Position numbers and translations under genes: made by a program
Shown here: positions 9,395 to 17,493 of the stretch, in pieces
Layout: each line of letters opens with the position of its first letter
How positions within the stretch are numbered: the stretch's first letter is position 1
From: Pseudomonas putida
GTDB lineage: Bacteria; Pseudomonadota; Gammaproteobacteria; Pseudomonadales; Pseudomonadaceae
NCBI RefSeq assembly: GCF_026625125.1
Contig: NZ_CP113097.1
Location: 186,001 to 250,000, forward strand
Reading direction: 5' to 3'
DNA length: 64,000 bases
Notes under the pieces: model-generated
Seen by the model: the letters and a program-made list of their open reading frames with translations, nothing else
Databases searched by the model: none
What the model was told of the DNA's origin: nothing

Positions 9395-10825
9395 TTACCC
9401 GTCGGTGTGACTTTCATCCAGTAGACGAAGGGCGGTTTCCCCCACTTTGCGCACCGCGTCCTCGATTTGCGGGGTTGGCCGCGCGGCAAAATTCATCCGC
9501 AGGCAGTGGCGGAACTTGCCAGAGGCCGAAAAGATGCTGCCCACGGCAACCTGCACGCCCTGTTCCAGTAAAGCGCGGTTCAGCCGCAGCGTGTCGAAAT
9601 GTTCTGGCAGCTCCACCCACAGCATGAAGCCGCCCTGAGGCCGGCTGACGCGTGTGCCAGGCGGGAAGTAGCGGTTTACCCAGTCGCTCATCAGGTCGCG
9701 GCCGCGCTGGTACTGGCTACGCATGCGCCGTACATGGGGGTGGTAGTGGCCGCTGGCGATGAAATCGGCGATCGCCAGCTGCGGCTGGGTGGCCGTGCTG
9801 CCGGTGCTGATGTACTTCATGTGCAACACCCGCTCCAGATAGCGCCCTGGCGCCACCCAGCCGATGCGCAGGCCCGGGGCGAGCGTCTTGGAGAACGAAC
9901 TGCACAGCAGCACGCGACCGTCGCCGTCGAACGACTTGAGGGTGCGCGGGCGAGGGTAGGTGTAGGCCAGGTCGCCATACACATCGTCTTCGAGGATGGC
10001 GACATCGTAGCGCTGGGCCAGGTTCAGCAGGGCCTTCTTGCGCGCTTCGGGCATGATGTAGCCAAGCGGATTGTTACAGCTTGGCGTGATCTGGATGAGC
10101 TTGATCGGCCACTGTTCAAGTGCCAGTTCCAGCGCTTCCAGGCTGATGCCGGTGATAGGGTCGGTAGGGATTTCCAACGCCTTCATGCCCAAGCCTTTGA
10201 GGGTTTGCATGGCGCCGTGGAAGCTCGGCGAATCTACCGCGACAATGTCGCCCGGCTCGCAGACTGCGCGGATACTGCACGACAACGCCTCGTGGCAGCC
10301 GGTCGTCACCACCAAGTCCGCCGGGCCAAGGCGGCAGCCCGAGTCCAGCACCAGGCGGGCAACCTGCTCGCGCAAGGCGAGGTTGCCGTGGATGTTGTCG
10401 TAGTACAGCCCCGGCATGTCCTGGCGCCGGCTGAGCTGGGCCAGGCTGCGCAGCAGGGGCTTCAGGCTCGGGCTGTCGATGTCGGGCATGCCGCGGCCGA
10501 GCTGTATGACGTCTTGACGAGGCGTGCTGCGTACCAGCTCCAGGACCTGTTCCCACTGCGAGATGTCCACTGGCCGCTGGGCCGGGCGGCTGACGGCGGG
10601 CAGTGCGGCGAGGCGGCGATGGTCGTTGACGAAGTAGCCGGATTTGGGACGTGGCGAAACCATGCCGTTGTCTTCCAACAGGCGGTAGGCCTGCTGCACC
10701 GTACTCAGGCTGACCCCGTGCTCCACGCTCAGGGCGCGCACCGATGGCAGGCGCTGGCCGGGGCGGTAGAAGCCCTGCTCGATACGGGTGCCGAGCAGCT
10801 CGGCGAGGTTCAGGTAGAGCGTCAC
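9395..10825 (-). CDS. MocR-type (GntR/aminotransferase fusion) transcriptional regulator
   Basis: A 476-residue regulator with an N-terminal winged-helix GntR domain (LLGTRIEQGFYRPGQRLPSVRALSVEHGVSLSTVQQAYRLLEDNG) and a C-terminal fold-type I aminotransferase-like domain. The PLP-lysine region is visible (LLCSSFSKTLAPGLRIGW), with the Asn in TPSCNNPLGY and the Asp in AILEDDVYGD. Start: the frame is open to 10963, but the GTG at 10823-10825 has CAGGAG six bases upstream, so it is preferred. MocR regulators usually control neighbouring amine or cofactor genes. The divergent DUF1127 gene and the repeated CTGTAT boxes in between fit that. Confidence 0.9.
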   Translation of the reverse strand: MTLYLNLAELLGTRIEQGFYRPGQRLPSVRALSVEHGVSLSTVQQAYRLLEDNGMVSPRPKSGYFVNDHRRLAALPAVSRPAQRPVDISQWEQVLELVRSTPRQDVIQLGRGMPDIDSPSLKPLLRSLAQLSRRQDMPGLYYDNIHGNLALREQVARLVLDSGCRLGPADLVVTTGCHEALSCSIRAVCEPGDIVAVDSPSFHGAMQTLKGLGMKALEIPTDPITGISLEALELALEQWPIKLIQITPSCNNPLGYIMPEARKKALLNLAQRYDVAILEDDVYGDLAYTYPRPRTLKSFDGDGRVLLCSSFSKTLAPGLRIGWVAPGRYLERVLHMKYISTGSTATQPQLAIADFIASGHYHPHVRRMRSQYQRGRDLMSDWVNRYFPPGTRVSRPQGGFMLWVELPEHFDTLRLNRALLEQGVQVAVGSIFSASGKFRHCLRMNFAARPTPQIEDAVRKVGETALRLLDESHTDG

Positions 10826-10875
10826 GGCATACTCCTGTGGCGATTGCCCGCCCGACCAGTACAGTTGCGCTGAAA

Positions 10876-10941
10876 ATACAGCATTCAGGCAGAAATTGGC
10901 CAATTCTGTATGGGAATAATAAGGGTGTATTGAATCTGTAT
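10876..10941. promoter_or_regulatory. Putative MocR operator with repeated CTGTAT boxes
   Basis: The divergent gap holds three CTGTAT hexamers: one inverted (ATACAG, 10876-10881) and two direct (10906-10911 and 10936-10941) spaced exactly 30 bp apart. A fourth near match (GTGTAT) is at 10925-10930. MocR proteins typically bind direct repeats, so this is a plausible binding region. No experimental data support it. Confidence 0.4.
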
Positions 10942-11001
10942 TGCTGGTGCTGGCAACGCGCATGCTTTCTCCACGTAATCACTGAACGGGAGAACGCAGC
11001 G

Positions 11002-11232
11002 ATGGGCGGGATGAGCGATGTGCGCTTGCAATTGTTGGCCAGGGAGCTGGAAGCCGGGCAGCAGGCCAAGGTGTTCAACGCCCCGCAAGGGATGGGGCGC
11101 TGGGGCCTGATGCTGCATCGCTGGCACACCCGCAGGGCGTTGCTGCAGTTGACTGATGCCGAGCTGCGCGATGTTGGGCTGAGCTGGGAGCAGGCGCTGA
11201 GCGAAGGGCGTAAACCCTTCTGGAAAGACTGA
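11002..11232 (+). CDS. DUF1127 domain protein (YjiS-like small protein)
   Basis: A 76-residue protein. Its C-terminal part RWGLMLHRWHTRRALLQLTDAELRDVGLSWEQALSEGRKPFWKD is the DUF1127/YjiS motif (W-x-x-R-R-x-L-x-x-L-x-D-x-x-L-x-D-I/V-G-L). Members are small, often arginine-rich proteins, some tied to RNA turnover or phosphate response; the role here is unknown. The ATG at 11002 was used; an alternative ATG four codons later is possible. GGGAG lies nine bases upstream. It is divergent from the MocR gene and so is a possible target. Confidence 0.85.
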   Translation: MGGMSDVRLQLLARELEAGQQAKVFNAPQGMGRWGLMLHRWHTRRALLQLTDAELRDVGLSWEQALSEGRKPFWKD

Positions 11233-11273
11233 CCTGCATGACCCTGCGCGGTCCTTGCTGGACCGCTCAGGTT

Positions 11274-12566
11274 TCAGGCCAATTCTTTGAGCCTGTGCCA
11301 GAGCATCCCCAACGCCAGCAGCGGCGAACGCAGGTATTTGCCGCCAGGGAAGGTGATGTGTGGCACCTTGGCGAACAGGTCGAAGCGCCCGCTTTGCTGG
11401 CCGCTGATGGCTTCACCCAGCAGGCGCGCTGCCAGGTGAGTGGCGTTGAGCCCATGGCCAGAGTAGGCCTGGGCGTAATAGACATTCGGCTGGCTGGCCA
11501 GGCGGCCGATCTGTGGCAGGCGGTTGGCGCCGATGCCGATCATCCCACCCCACTGGTAATCGATGCGTACATCGGCCAGTTGCGGGAACACCTTGAGCAT
11601 CTTCGGCTGCATGTAGGCGGCAATGTCCTGTGGGTCGCGGCCGGAGTAATGGCAGGCACCGCCGAACAACAGGCGGTGGTCGGCGGACAGGCGATAGTAG
11701 TCCAGTGCCACGCGCTGGTCGCACACCGCCATGTTCTGCGGCAGCAGCTGGCGCGCGCGTTCCTCACCCAGCGGTTCGGTGGCGATGATGTAGCTGCCTG
11801 CTGGCAGCACCTTGCCGCCCAGTTCGGGGTTCAGGCCGTTGTGATAGGCATTGCAGCACAGCACCAGGGTTTTGGCGCGCACCCTGCCTTGGGCGGTGTG
11901 CACTTTCACTTCAGGGCCGTACTCGATGCGGCTGACGTGCGATTGCTCGAATAGCTGCACACCGAGGCGGCTGGCCACGGCTGCTTCGCCCAGCGCCAGG
12001 TTGAGCGGGTGCAGGTGCCCTGAGCCCATGTCGATCAGGCCGCCCACATACCGCTCGGAGCCGACCACGCTGTGGATAGCGTCTTTGTGCACCAGACGCA
12101 GTTCGTGACGGTAGCCCAGGCTGCGCAATTCTTCGGCATCTTCGGCGAAGCCTTGCAGCTCGCCGGGCTTGTTGGCCAGGTCGCAGTAACCCCAGGTCAG
12201 GTCGCAGGCGATGGCGTGGCGCTCGACCCGCTCGCGGACGATGTCCACGGCTTCCAGGCCCATCAGCTTCATGCTGCGTACGCCTTCTTCACCGATCACC
12301 GCACGGAACTGCTCCAGGCCGTGGCCCACGCCCCGGATAAGCTGGCCGCCATTGCGACCGCTGGCACCCCAGCCGAGCTTGCGCGCTTCGAGCAGGATCA
12401 CCGACAGGCCGCGTTCGGCCAGCTCGATGGCGGTATTGAGGCCCGAGTAGCCGCCGCCAACGATGCACACGTCGGCGCTGTGCTCGCCTTGCAGGTACGG
12501 ATGATCGGGGTGTGGCGCGCTGCTGGCGGCGTAGTAGGAGGCGGCGTGCTGCGCGCTGTGGATCAT
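11274..12566 (-). CDS. puuB: FAD-dependent oxidoreductase, gamma-glutamylputrescine oxidase type (PuuB/PauB-like)
   Basis: A 430-residue DAO-family flavoenzyme. The start MIHSAQHAASYYAASS and the dinucleotide-binding motif DVCIVGGGYSGLNTAIELAERG (about residues 33-54), then GWGASGRNGGQLI, strongly resemble PuuB/PauB gamma-glutamyl-polyamine oxidases. The reaction would be oxidative deamination of a gamma-glutamylated amine, giving the aldehyde for a KauB/PauC-type dehydrogenase. The ATG at 12566 (AGGACCCGCCA before it) was chosen over a frame start at 12647. Its partner glutamylpolyamine synthetase gene is not in the window. Confidence 0.85.
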   Translation of the reverse strand: MIHSAQHAASYYAASSAPHPDHPYLQGEHSADVCIVGGGYSGLNTAIELAERGLSVILLEARKLGWGASGRNGGQLIRGVGHGLEQFRAVIGEEGVRSMKLMGLEAVDIVRERVERHAIACDLTWGYCDLANKPGELQGFAEDAEELRSLGYRHELRLVHKDAIHSVVGSERYVGGLIDMGSGHLHPLNLALGEAAVASRLGVQLFEQSHVSRIEYGPEVKVHTAQGRVRAKTLVLCCNAYHNGLNPELGGKVLPAGSYIIATEPLGEERARQLLPQNMAVCDQRVALDYYRLSADHRLLFGGACHYSGRDPQDIAAYMQPKMLKVFPQLADVRIDYQWGGMIGIGANRLPQIGRLASQPNVYYAQAYSGHGLNATHLAARLLGEAISGQQSGRFDLFAKVPHITFPGGKYLRSPLLALGMLWHRLKELA

Positions 12567-12698
12567 TGGCGGGTCCTGGGTGTCGAGACAGAGGAGGGAG
12601 GATAAGCCGGGTTTTCGGGGTCGGGCAACCGGCCTCATTCTGGGCAAGCCGGCGATGAGGCCTATAATCGAGCCTCAATCTTCAATGTGTTTGTCACC

Positions 12699-13052
12699 AT
12701 GTCCTGCAACCGCCACAAGATCCAGTTCCTGCGTGAACTCATCCCTTCCTTCGAATGCGAGCCCGGTTGTCACGACTGTTGCGGCCCGGTAACCACGTCT
12801 GCCGAAGAGATGGCCCGCCTGCCGCGCAAGTCGCAGGCTGAGCAGGATGCGGCACTGGAGCGCCTGGACTGTGTGCACCTGGGGCCCAATGGCTGCACCG
12901 TCTACGAAGAGCGGCCGATGATCTGCCGCCTGTTCGGCACCTCCCCGCGCATGGCCTGCCCACGCGGCCGTGGCCCGGAACAGATGATCGAACCGCAGGC
13001 CGAGGAGCTCGTCCACCGGTTCATCGCCACCACCCGGCAGGTGCTGGTCTAG
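12699..13052 (+). CDS. YkgJ family zinc/iron-chelating cysteine cluster protein
   Basis: A 117-residue member of the YkgJ/UPF0153 family. The cysteine pattern is visible: CEPGCHDCCGPV near the start, then CVHLGPNGCTVYEERPMICRLFG and CPRG. Such clusters bind zinc or an iron-sulfur centre; the function is unknown. The ATG at 12699 (MSCNRHK) was chosen over a GTG four codons earlier. It stands alone between the oxidase gene (divergent) and the convergent lrp-type gene, which ends 3 bp away. Confidence 0.88.
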   Translation: MSCNRHKIQFLRELIPSFECEPGCHDCCGPVTTSAEEMARLPRKSQAEQDAALERLDCVHLGPNGCTVYEERPMICRLFGTSPRMACPRGRGPEQMIEPQAEELVHRFIATTRQVLV

Positions 13053-13054
13053 CG

Positions 13055-13543
13055 TCAATCCGGGATCGGCAGGCAGAGGCTTTCCTTCACCTCCTCCATC
13101 ACGATGTAGCTCTTGGATTCACGCACATGCGGCAGCTTGAGCAGGATGTCGCCAAGCAGCTTGCGGTATGAAGCCATCTCCGAAATACGTGCCTTGACCA
13201 GGTAATCGAAATCGCCCGACACCAAGTGGCATTCCAGCACGTGGGGCAGCTTGAGTACCGCGCGGCGGAACTCCTCGAAGGTGTCGCCCGACTTGTAGTC
13301 CAGGCTGATTTCCACGAATACCAGCAGGCTGCCCTTCAGGTGCTGAGGGTTGAGCCGGGCGTTGTAGCCCATGATGATGCCCTCCCGCTCCAGGCGGCGC
13401 ACGCGCTCGGTGCAAGGGGTGGTGGAAAGCCCGACTTTCTCGCCCAGTTCGGTGAAGGAAATGCGCCCGTCATTCTGCAGGATCCGCAGGATGTTGCGGT
13501 CGATCTTGTCCAGTTCACGCTTGCTCTGGTGCTGGGTTCTCAT
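13055..13543 (-). CDS. dadR: Lrp/AsnC family regulator, probable DadR
   Basis: A 162-residue Lrp-type regulator. It has an N-terminal helix-turn-helix (LDKIDRNILRILQNDGRISFTELGEKVGLSTTPCTERVRRLEREG) and a C-terminal RAM ligand-binding domain (LLVFVEISLDYKSGDTFEEFRRAVLKLPHVLECHLVSGDFDYLVKARI). It is divergent from dadA across 153 bp. In P. aeruginosa and P. putida the Lrp homologue in this position activates dadAX in response to alanine. The start at 13543 was chosen to match Lrp length; the open frame continues upstream but adds non-family sequence. Confidence 0.9.
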   Translation of the reverse strand: MRTQHQSKRELDKIDRNILRILQNDGRISFTELGEKVGLSTTPCTERVRRLEREGIIMGYNARLNPQHLKGSLLVFVEISLDYKSGDTFEEFRRAVLKLPHVLECHLVSGDFDYLVKARISEMASYRKLLGDILLKLPHVRESKSYIVMEEVKESLCLPIPD

Positions 13544-13696
13544 AGGGGATGCCCCTCCGTGAAAGGCGTTTTTGCCGAGAATTCTCGCCAAATATAGGCT
13601 TTTATATAGTGAATTGCACTGGCCTGTAATTTTTATACTGCGCGCATCCATGCCATTTCAACAAAAATGCGGTGCGCCGCGTGCGAGGGATCAACG

Positions 13697-14998
13697 ATGC
13701 GAGTTCTGGTACTTGGTAGCGGTGTAATCGGAACCGCCAGTGCCTATTACCTGGCCCGGCAAGGTTTTGAAGTGACTGTGGTCGATCGCCAACCGGCGGT
13801 GGCGATGGAAACCAGCTTCGCCAACGCAGGCCAGATCTCGCCCGGCTACGCCTCGCCGTGGGCCGCCCCAGGCGTGCCGCTCAAAGCCATCAAGTGGCTG
13901 CTGGAGCGCCACGCGCCGCTGGCCATCAAGCTGACCGGCGACGTCGACCAGTACCTGTGGATGGCGCAGATGCTGCGTAACTGCACCGCCAGCCGGTATG
14001 CAGTGAACAAGGAGCGCATGGTGCGCCTGTCTGAGTACAGCCGTGATTGCCTCGACGAACTGCGCGCCGAAACCGGTATCGCTTACGAAAGCCGCACCTT
14101 GGGTACCACCCAGCTGTTCCGCACCCAGGCTCAGGTCGATGCTGCTGCCAAGGACATCGCTGTGCTCGAGCAGTCGGGGGTGCCCTATGAGCTGCTGGAC
14201 CGCGATGGCATTGCCCGTGTCGAGCCCGCCCTGGCCGGGGTCAAGGGCATTCTTGCCGGCGCCCTGCGCCTGCCCAACGACCAGACCGGCGACTGCCAGC
14301 TGTTCACCACCAGGCTTGCTGACATGGCCCTCAAGCTGGGTGTCGAATTCCGCTTCGGCCAGGACATCCAGCGCCTCGACTTCGCCGGTGACCGAATCAA
14401 TGGCGTATGGGTCGACGGTAAGCTTGAAACCGCCGACCGCTACGTGCTGGCGCTGGGCAGCTACTCGCCGCAGATGCTCAAACCGCTGGGCATCAAAGCA
14501 CCGGTCTACCCGCTCAAGGGGTATTCGCTGACCGTGCCGATCACCAACGCCGACATGGCGCCTACTTCGACCATTCTCGATGAGACCTACAAGGTCGCCA
14601 TCACCCGCTTCGACAACCGTATCCGTGTCGGCGGCATGGCTGAGATCGCCGGCTTTGACCTGTCGCTGAACCCGCGCCGGCGCGAAACACTGGAGATGAT
14701 CGTCAACGACCTTTATCCTCGCGGCGGTGACCTGAGCCAGGCCAGTTTCTGGACCGGCCTGCGGCCGGCGACCCCGGACGGCACCCCGATCGTGGGGGCT
14801 ACCGCGTTTCGAAACCTGTTCCTCAATACCGGCCACGGTACGCTGGGTTGGACCATGGCCTGTGGTTCCGGGCGCCTGCTGGCTGACCTGATTGCGCGCA
14901 AAAAGCCGCAAATCAGCGCTGAGGGGCTGGATATTTCACGCTATGGCAACACCCGGGAAGCCGCCAAGCAAGGCCATACGGCGCCTGTGCACCAGTAA
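13697..14998 (+). CDS. dadA: D-amino acid dehydrogenase small subunit
   Basis: A 433-residue flavoprotein that oxidises D-alanine (and other D-amino acids) to 2-oxo acids at the inner membrane, passing electrons to the respiratory chain. The start [32 protein letters not shown] is the FAD-binding motif. [22 protein letters not shown] is the family signature, and [23 protein letters not shown] is the C-terminal FAD contact. It forms the L-alanine catabolic pair with dadX 85 bp downstream. Unlike some pseudomonads, no RidA-type gene lies between them. Confidence 0.97.
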   Translation: MRVLVLGSGVIGTASAYYLARQGFEVTVVDRQPAVAMETSFANAGQISPGYASPWAAPGVPLKAIKWLLERHAPLAIKLTGDVDQYLWMAQMLRNCTASRYAVNKERMVRLSEYSRDCLDELRAETGIAYESRTLGTTQLFRTQAQVDAAAKDIAVLEQSGVPYELLDRDGIARVEPALAGVKGILAGALRLPNDQTGDCQLFTTRLADMALKLGVEFRFGQDIQRLDFAGDRINGVWVDGKLETADRYVLALGSYSPQMLKPLGIKAPVYPLKGYSLTVPITNADMAPTSTILDETYKVAITRFDNRIRVGGMAEIAGFDLSLNPRRRETLEMIVNDLYPRGGDLSQASFWTGLRPATPDGTPIVGATAFRNLFLNTGHGTLGWTMACGSGRLLADLIARKKPQISAEGLDISRYGNTREAAKQGHTAPVHQ

Positions 14999-15083
14999 TC
15001 GCCTGGCGTCACCGGCCCATCGCTGGCCTGCCGGCGATGGGTTCAACACTGTTTTCAACCTGAACCACCATAAGGCTGCCGCC

Positions 15084-16157
15084 ATGCGTCCCGCCCGCGC
15101 CCTGATCGACCTCCAAGCCCTGCGTCACAACTACCGCCTTGCCCGTGAACTGACCGGCGCCAAAGCCCTCGCCGTGATCAAGGCCGACGCCTATGGCCAC
15201 GGTGCCGTGCGTTGCGCCCTTGCACTGGAAGCCGAAGCCGATGGCTTTGCCGTGGCGTGCATCGAAGAGGCGCTGGAGTTGCGTGCGGCAGGCATCAAGG
15301 CGCCGATGCTGCTGCTCGAAGGCTTTTTCCAAGCCAGCGAGCTTTCCCTGATCGCCGAGCATGACCTGTGGTGCGTGGTGCACTCGCTGTGGCAGCTGGA
15401 GGCCATCGAAAATACCCCCGTGCATAAGCCATTGACCGTTTGGCTCAAGCTCGACAGCGGCATGCACCGTGTCGGCCTGCACCCCAAGGACTATCACGAC
15501 GCTTACCAGCGCCTGCTGGCCAGCGGCAAGGTTGCGCGCATCGTGCTGATGAGCCATTTCGCCCGTGCCGATGAACTGGATGCCGACGCCACTGAGCAGC
15601 AGATTGCCGTGTTCGAGGCCGCCCGCCAGGGGCTGGCTGCCGAATGCAGCCTGCGCAACTCGCCCGGCGTGCTCGCCTGGCCTCATGCCCCCAGCGACTG
15701 GGTGCGCCCTGGCATCATGCTGTATGGCGCAACCCCGTTCGACGTGGCGCAAGCCCAGGCCGAGCGCCTGCAGCCGGTAATGACCCTGCAATCGCAGGTG
15801 ATCAGCGTGCGGGAACTGCCCGCTGGCGAGCCCGTAGGCTATGGCGCCAAGTTCATCAGCCAACGCCCCACCCGGGTGGGTGTCGTTGCCATGGGCTATG
15901 CCGATGGCTACCCCCGCCAGGCCCCGACCGGTACCCCGGTGATGGTCGCCGGCAAGCGCAGCCAGCTGATTGGCCGGGTTTCCATGGACATGCTGTGCAT
16001 CGACCTGACCGACGTGCCCGAAGCGACCATCGGCAGCCCGGTCGAGCTGTGGGGCAAGCACGTGTTGGCCAGTGACGTCGCCATGCACGCAGGGACCATC
16101 CCCTACCAGATCTTCTGCAACCTCAAACGCGTGCCACTGGACTACGTCGGCGAATGA
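15084..16157 (+). CDS. dadX: Catabolic alanine racemase
   Basis: PLP enzyme of 357 residues that interconverts L- and D-alanine so that DadA can oxidise the D-form. The PLP lysine is Lys33 in [12 protein letters not shown], and the opposing catalytic base is Tyr253 in VGYGAKF. The C-terminal [13 protein letters not shown] loop is present. Some pseudomonad enzymes also act on lysine or arginine, which would link it to the D-lysine route served by amaA/amaB. The ATG at 15084 follows TAAGGCTGCCGCC. Confidence 0.97.
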   Translation: MRPARALIDLQALRHNYRLARELTGAKALAVIKADAYGHGAVRCALALEAEADGFAVACIEEALELRAAGIKAPMLLLEGFFQASELSLIAEHDLWCVVHSLWQLEAIENTPVHKPLTVWLKLDSGMHRVGLHPKDYHDAYQRLLASGKVARIVLMSHFARADELDADATEQQIAVFEAARQGLAAECSLRNSPGVLAWPHAPSDWVRPGIMLYGATPFDVAQAQAERLQPVMTLQSQVISVRELPAGEPVGYGAKFISQRPTRVGVVAMGYADGYPRQAPTGTPVMVAGKRSQLIGRVSMDMLCIDLTDVPEATIGSPVELWGKHVLASDVAMHAGTIPYQIFCNLKRVPLDYVGE

Positions 16158-16267
16158 CACGCTGAAGCGGACAGCCTGAGGGGCGGTGTGTTGTAAATAC
16201 TGAACGGCATTGCCATGATATCGTTCACATTCACCCCGCCATCTCACCGTTTCAGGAGGCTCCAGCT

Positions 16268-16816
16268 TTGGACGTCGGCGAACGACTGCAAGCCATCCGC
16301 AAGCTCAAGGGCCTGTCCCAGCGTGAACTCGCCAAGCGTGCGGGCGTGACCAACAGCACCATCTCGATGATCGAGAAGAACAGTGTGAGCCCCTCGATCA
16401 GTTCGCTGCGCAAGGTGCTCAGCGGCATTCCCATGTCCATGGTCGAGTTTTTCTCCGTGGAACTGGAAGCGCAAAGCCAGGCCCAGATTGTCTACAAGGC
16501 CCACGAGCTGATCGACATTTCCGACGGCGCGGTGACCATGAAGCTGGTAGGCAAGTCGCATCCCAACCGCGCGATCGCCTTTCTTACCGAGGTCTACCCG
16601 CCGGGTGCCGACACCGGAGCGGAGATGCTCACCCACGATGGCGAAGAGACCGGCATCCTCCTGGAGGGCCGGCTGGAACTGGTGGTAGGCACCGAGACCT
16701 TCATCCTCGAAGAAGGTGACAGCTACTACTTCGAAAGCACCCGCCCGCACCGTTTTCGCAACCCGTTCGATGAGCCGGCCCGACTGATCAGCGCGGCAAC
16801 GCCCTCGAACTTTTGA
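16268..16816 (+). CDS. pauR: XRE-cupin regulator, PauR/PuuR type polyamine repressor
   Basis: A 182-residue regulator. It has an N-terminal XRE helix-turn-helix (RLQAIRKLKGLSQRELAKRAGVTNSTISMIEKNSVSPSISSLRKVL) and a C-terminal cupin (EVYPPGADTG...EETGILLEGRLELVVG...LEEGDSYYFES). It matches PuuR of E. coli and PauR (next to dadX and cycB in P. aeruginosa), a repressor of putrescine and cadaverine catabolism. The start is TTG at 16268, supported by CAGGAGG eight bases upstream; no ATG lies nearby. Likely targets include kauB and the FAD oxidase in this window. Confidence 0.9.
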   Translation: MDVGERLQAIRKLKGLSQRELAKRAGVTNSTISMIEKNSVSPSISSLRKVLSGIPMSMVEFFSVELEAQSQAQIVYKAHELIDISDGAVTMKLVGKSHPNRAIAFLTEVYPPGADTGAEMLTHDGEETGILLEGRLELVVGTETFILEEGDSYYFESTRPHRFRNPFDEPARLISAATPSNF

Positions 16817-16952
16817 TCCAGCGCAGTGCATTGATTCGGCAATACCCCTTTCCTGAGTAGGGTCGTTTCACGGCTTGTGGGTTCCCGCTATACTTTTCAA
16901 CGCTCGCATTACCGTGGCCGCGGGCGTGATTAGCCACCATGAGGGTGTTCGC

Positions 16953-17375
16953 GTGAACCAAATCAAGAAGATGCTGGCCGTACCAGCAGCCGTATTCGCC
17001 CTTTGGGCAATGAGCGCAACCGCTGCGACCAATGATGACATTGCCAAACGCCTCGAGCCGGTGGGTCAGGTGTGCGTCCAGGGCCAGGAATGCAAGGGCA
17101 TGGAGGTGGCCGCTTCGGCTGGCGGTGGCGGTGCCAAGACACCGGATGAAGTCATCGCCAAGCATTGCAACGCCTGCCATGGCAGCGGCCTGCTCGGCGC
17201 GCCGAAAATTGGCGATACCGCCGCATGGAAAGAACGTGCCGACCACCAGGGCGGCCTCGATGGGATCCTTGCCAAGGCCATAACCGGCATCAATGCCATG
17301 CCCCCCAAGGGCACCTGCGCCGATTGCTCGGATGAAGACCTCAAGGCCGCCATCCAGAAGATGTCCGGGCTTTGA
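16953..17375 (+). CDS. cycB: Cytochrome c5
   Basis: Periplasmic monohaem cytochrome c of 140 residues. It has a Sec signal peptide (about residues 1-25, ending SATAA), the haem site CNACH and the axial methionine in NAMPPKGTCADCSD, whose extra cysteine pair is typical of c5. The GTG at 16953 is the start: the ATG 20 bases upstream (ATGAGGGTGTTCGCGTGA) is a five-codon frame that overlaps it and supplies GAGGG as ribosome site. It probably passes electrons to terminal oxidases. Confidence 0.93.
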   Translation: MNQIKKMLAVPAAVFALWAMSATAATNDDIAKRLEPVGQVCVQGQECKGMEVAASAGGGGAKTPDEVIAKHCNACHGSGLLGAPKIGDTAAWKERADHQGGLDGILAKAITGINAMPPKGTCADCSDEDLKAAIQKMSGL

Positions 17376-17493
17376 GCCAGCGTTGAATTGCCGATAGCCC
17401 GCCTTCCATGGCGGGCTTTGTCTTTGCGCAGGCAACGAACCGCTGTCGATTCCTGTCCAACCCCTGAACCTACGGAAGACTCAGGAGGCCAAG

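Noticed and set aside
9599..10873. 424-codon open frame antisense to the MocR gene
   Set aside because: Shadow frame with Ala/Gln/His-rich composition and no motif; the minus-strand gene is clear.
13691..14911. 406-codon open frame antisense to dadA
   Set aside because: Shadow of a well-supported gene with FAD motifs.
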